NCBI GenBank assembly: GCA_946545675.1
Contig: CAMNNR010000019.1
Coordinates: 1 to 13,859, forward strand
Length of the DNA stretch: 13,859 bases
Reading direction: 5' to 3'
DNA from: an uncultured Thermoplasmata archaeon
GTDB lineage: Archaea > Thermoplasmatota > Thermoplasmata > Methanomassiliicoccales > Methanomethylophilaceae
Within the stretch, counting starts at the first letter, position 1. Each line of letters opens with the position of its first letter. Below are positions 12,983 through 13,859 of this stretch, piece by piece. Made by a program: the position numbers and the translations under genes. A model generated the notes under the pieces. The model searched no databases and was not told where the DNA came from. It worked only from the letters and a program-made list of their open reading frames with translations.

Positions 12983-13859
12983 ATGCAATCCGTAACGGAA
13001 CGCATCCTCGAGCTCAAGAAGCAGAAGAATGCAGTCATTCTGGCACATAACTATACGACCCCCGAAGTACAGGACCTCGCGGATTTCGTTGGAGACTCCC
13101 TCGGACTATCCCAGAAGGCCGCTGCCACGGATGCAGACATAATCGTGTTCTGCGGAGTCTCGTTCATGGGCGAGACCGCCAAGATTCTATCCCCCAAGAA
13201 GAAGGTCCTCCTCCCCGAGCCCGAGGCAAAATGCGCCATGGCCTCCATGTGTTCCGCCGACCAGATAAGGCAGGTAAAGGAGAAGCACCCTGACGCTACC
13301 GTCGTCGCCTACGTCAACACCACCGCGGAGACCAAGACTGCGGCAGACTACTGCTGCACATCCGCCAACGCCCTCAACGTGGTCAACCAGATTCCCAACG
13401 ACGAGATCATCTTCGTTCCCGACATAAATCTCGGAGCCTTCGTGAAGGAGAAGAGCGGGAAGGACATCGTCCTCTGGAGCGGATTCTGCCCTGTGCACCA
13501 GTGTGTGACACTCAGACAGGTGAGGGAACTCCAGGAAGCCCACCCCGGAGCCGAGGTAGTCGCTCACCCTGAGTGCAGACTGGAGGTTCTGGAAGTCGCC
13601 CAGTTCGTCGGTTCCACCGAGGCCATCCTCAAATACTGTCAGAAGTCCGAGAAGAACGAATTCATCGTGCTTACGGAATCTGGTATGGGGCACAGGCTGG
13701 AGAGAGCATGCCCCGGTAAGAGGTTCTATTTCACCTCCCAGTCCCTTTGCATGACCATGAAGATGATCTCCCCCGAGTCCATACTGGAATGCCTCGAGAA
13801 GGAGACCGGAGAGGTCGTGCTTGACGCGGAGACCATGGAGAAGGCCTACACACCCGTCA
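12983..13859 (+). CDS. nadA: Quinolinate synthase A (3' end beyond window)
   Basis: NadA condenses iminoaspartate with dihydroxyacetone phosphate to quinolinate, the precursor of NAD, using a [4Fe-4S] cluster. The frame is open for 292 codons to the window end; family length is about 300, so perhaps ten residues are missing. It begins ATERILELKKQKN-like (MQSVTERILELKKQKN), then ILAHNYTTPEVQDLADFVGDS (19-39). CGVSFMGETAKILSP (57-71), AYVNTTAETKTAADYCCTSANA (109-130), WSGFCPVHQ (165-173), AHPEC (194-198) and TESGMGHRLERACPGKRF (231-248) all match. Cys84, Cys169 and Cys256 have the spacing of the three cluster ligands. The L-aspartate oxidase/dehydrogenase and NadC partners are not seen and may follow downstream. 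Confidence 0.95.
   Translation, partial: MQSVTERILELKKQKNAVILAHNYTTPEVQDLADFVGDSLGLSQKAAATDADIIVFCGVSFMGETAKILSPKKKVLLPEPEAKCAMASMCSADQIRQVKEKHPDATVVAYVNTTAETKTAADYCCTSANALNVVNQIPNDEIIFVPDINLGAFVKEKSGKDIVLWSGFCPVHQCVTLRQVRELQEAHPGAEVVAHPECRLEVLEVAQFVGSTEAILKYCQKSEKNEFIVLTESGMGHRLERACPGKRFYFTSQSLCMTMKMISPESILECLEKETGEVVLDAETMEKAYTPV

Overview
This window looks like the chromosome of a methanogenic archaeon, most likely of the Methanomassiliicoccales (Thermoplasmata). The evidence is archaeal TATA boxes about 22-40 bases before most starts, an archaeal tRNA-G26 dimethyltransferase (Trm1), a methanopterin-pathway dihydroneopterin aldolase (MptD), a UbiD-family decarboxylase of archaeal type, and almost exclusive use of TGA stops with no gene clearly ending in TAG. 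The order-level placement is inference; no rRNA or methanogenesis gene is present to prove it.

Layout. 1-176: the 3' tail of a + strand gene, possibly a DUF4143-type ATPase. 163-795 (-): the C-terminal half of a cation diffusion facilitator, with its own TATA box and a DtxR-like palindrome. 1014-2297 (+): DNA polymerase IV. 2450-2683 (+): a small winged-helix-like ORF with a TATA box at leaderless spacing, interrupted by one in-frame TAG that could be pyrrolysine. 2727-4046 (-): a full Rpn-family nuclease with an expandable repeat tail, followed by a stand-alone duplicate of its C-terminal region. 4169-6275 (+): a UbiD-family decarboxylase, possibly for the archaeal mevalonate pathway, coupled to a TPR-like protein. 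6277-9014 (-): two overlapping genes for membrane LytS/His_kinase-type sensors. 9114-12667 (-): purA, trm1, a THEP1-type NTPase and mptD. 12747-12887 (+): a possible 46-residue protein. 12983-end (+): nadA, cut by the window end.

Most notable is the sensor pair at 6277-9014. The upstream protein keeps the phosphoacceptor histidine (PHFLYN) but has lost the N-box asparagine and the G1/G2 glycine motifs of its ATPase domain. The downstream protein has an intact ATP site but carries glutamate where the histidine should be. Each has lost what the other keeps, and their genes overlap by 10 bases, so they look like two halves of one obligate heterodimeric kinase acting in trans. No response regulator is adjacent.

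The other strong leads are the TAG-containing ORF as a candidate pyrrolysine readthrough gene, and the free Rpn C-terminal ORF as a candidate detached inhibitor of the neighbouring nuclease. The remaining genes are ordinary housekeeping: purine, NAD, pterin and isoprenoid metabolism, tRNA modification and DNA damage tolerance.
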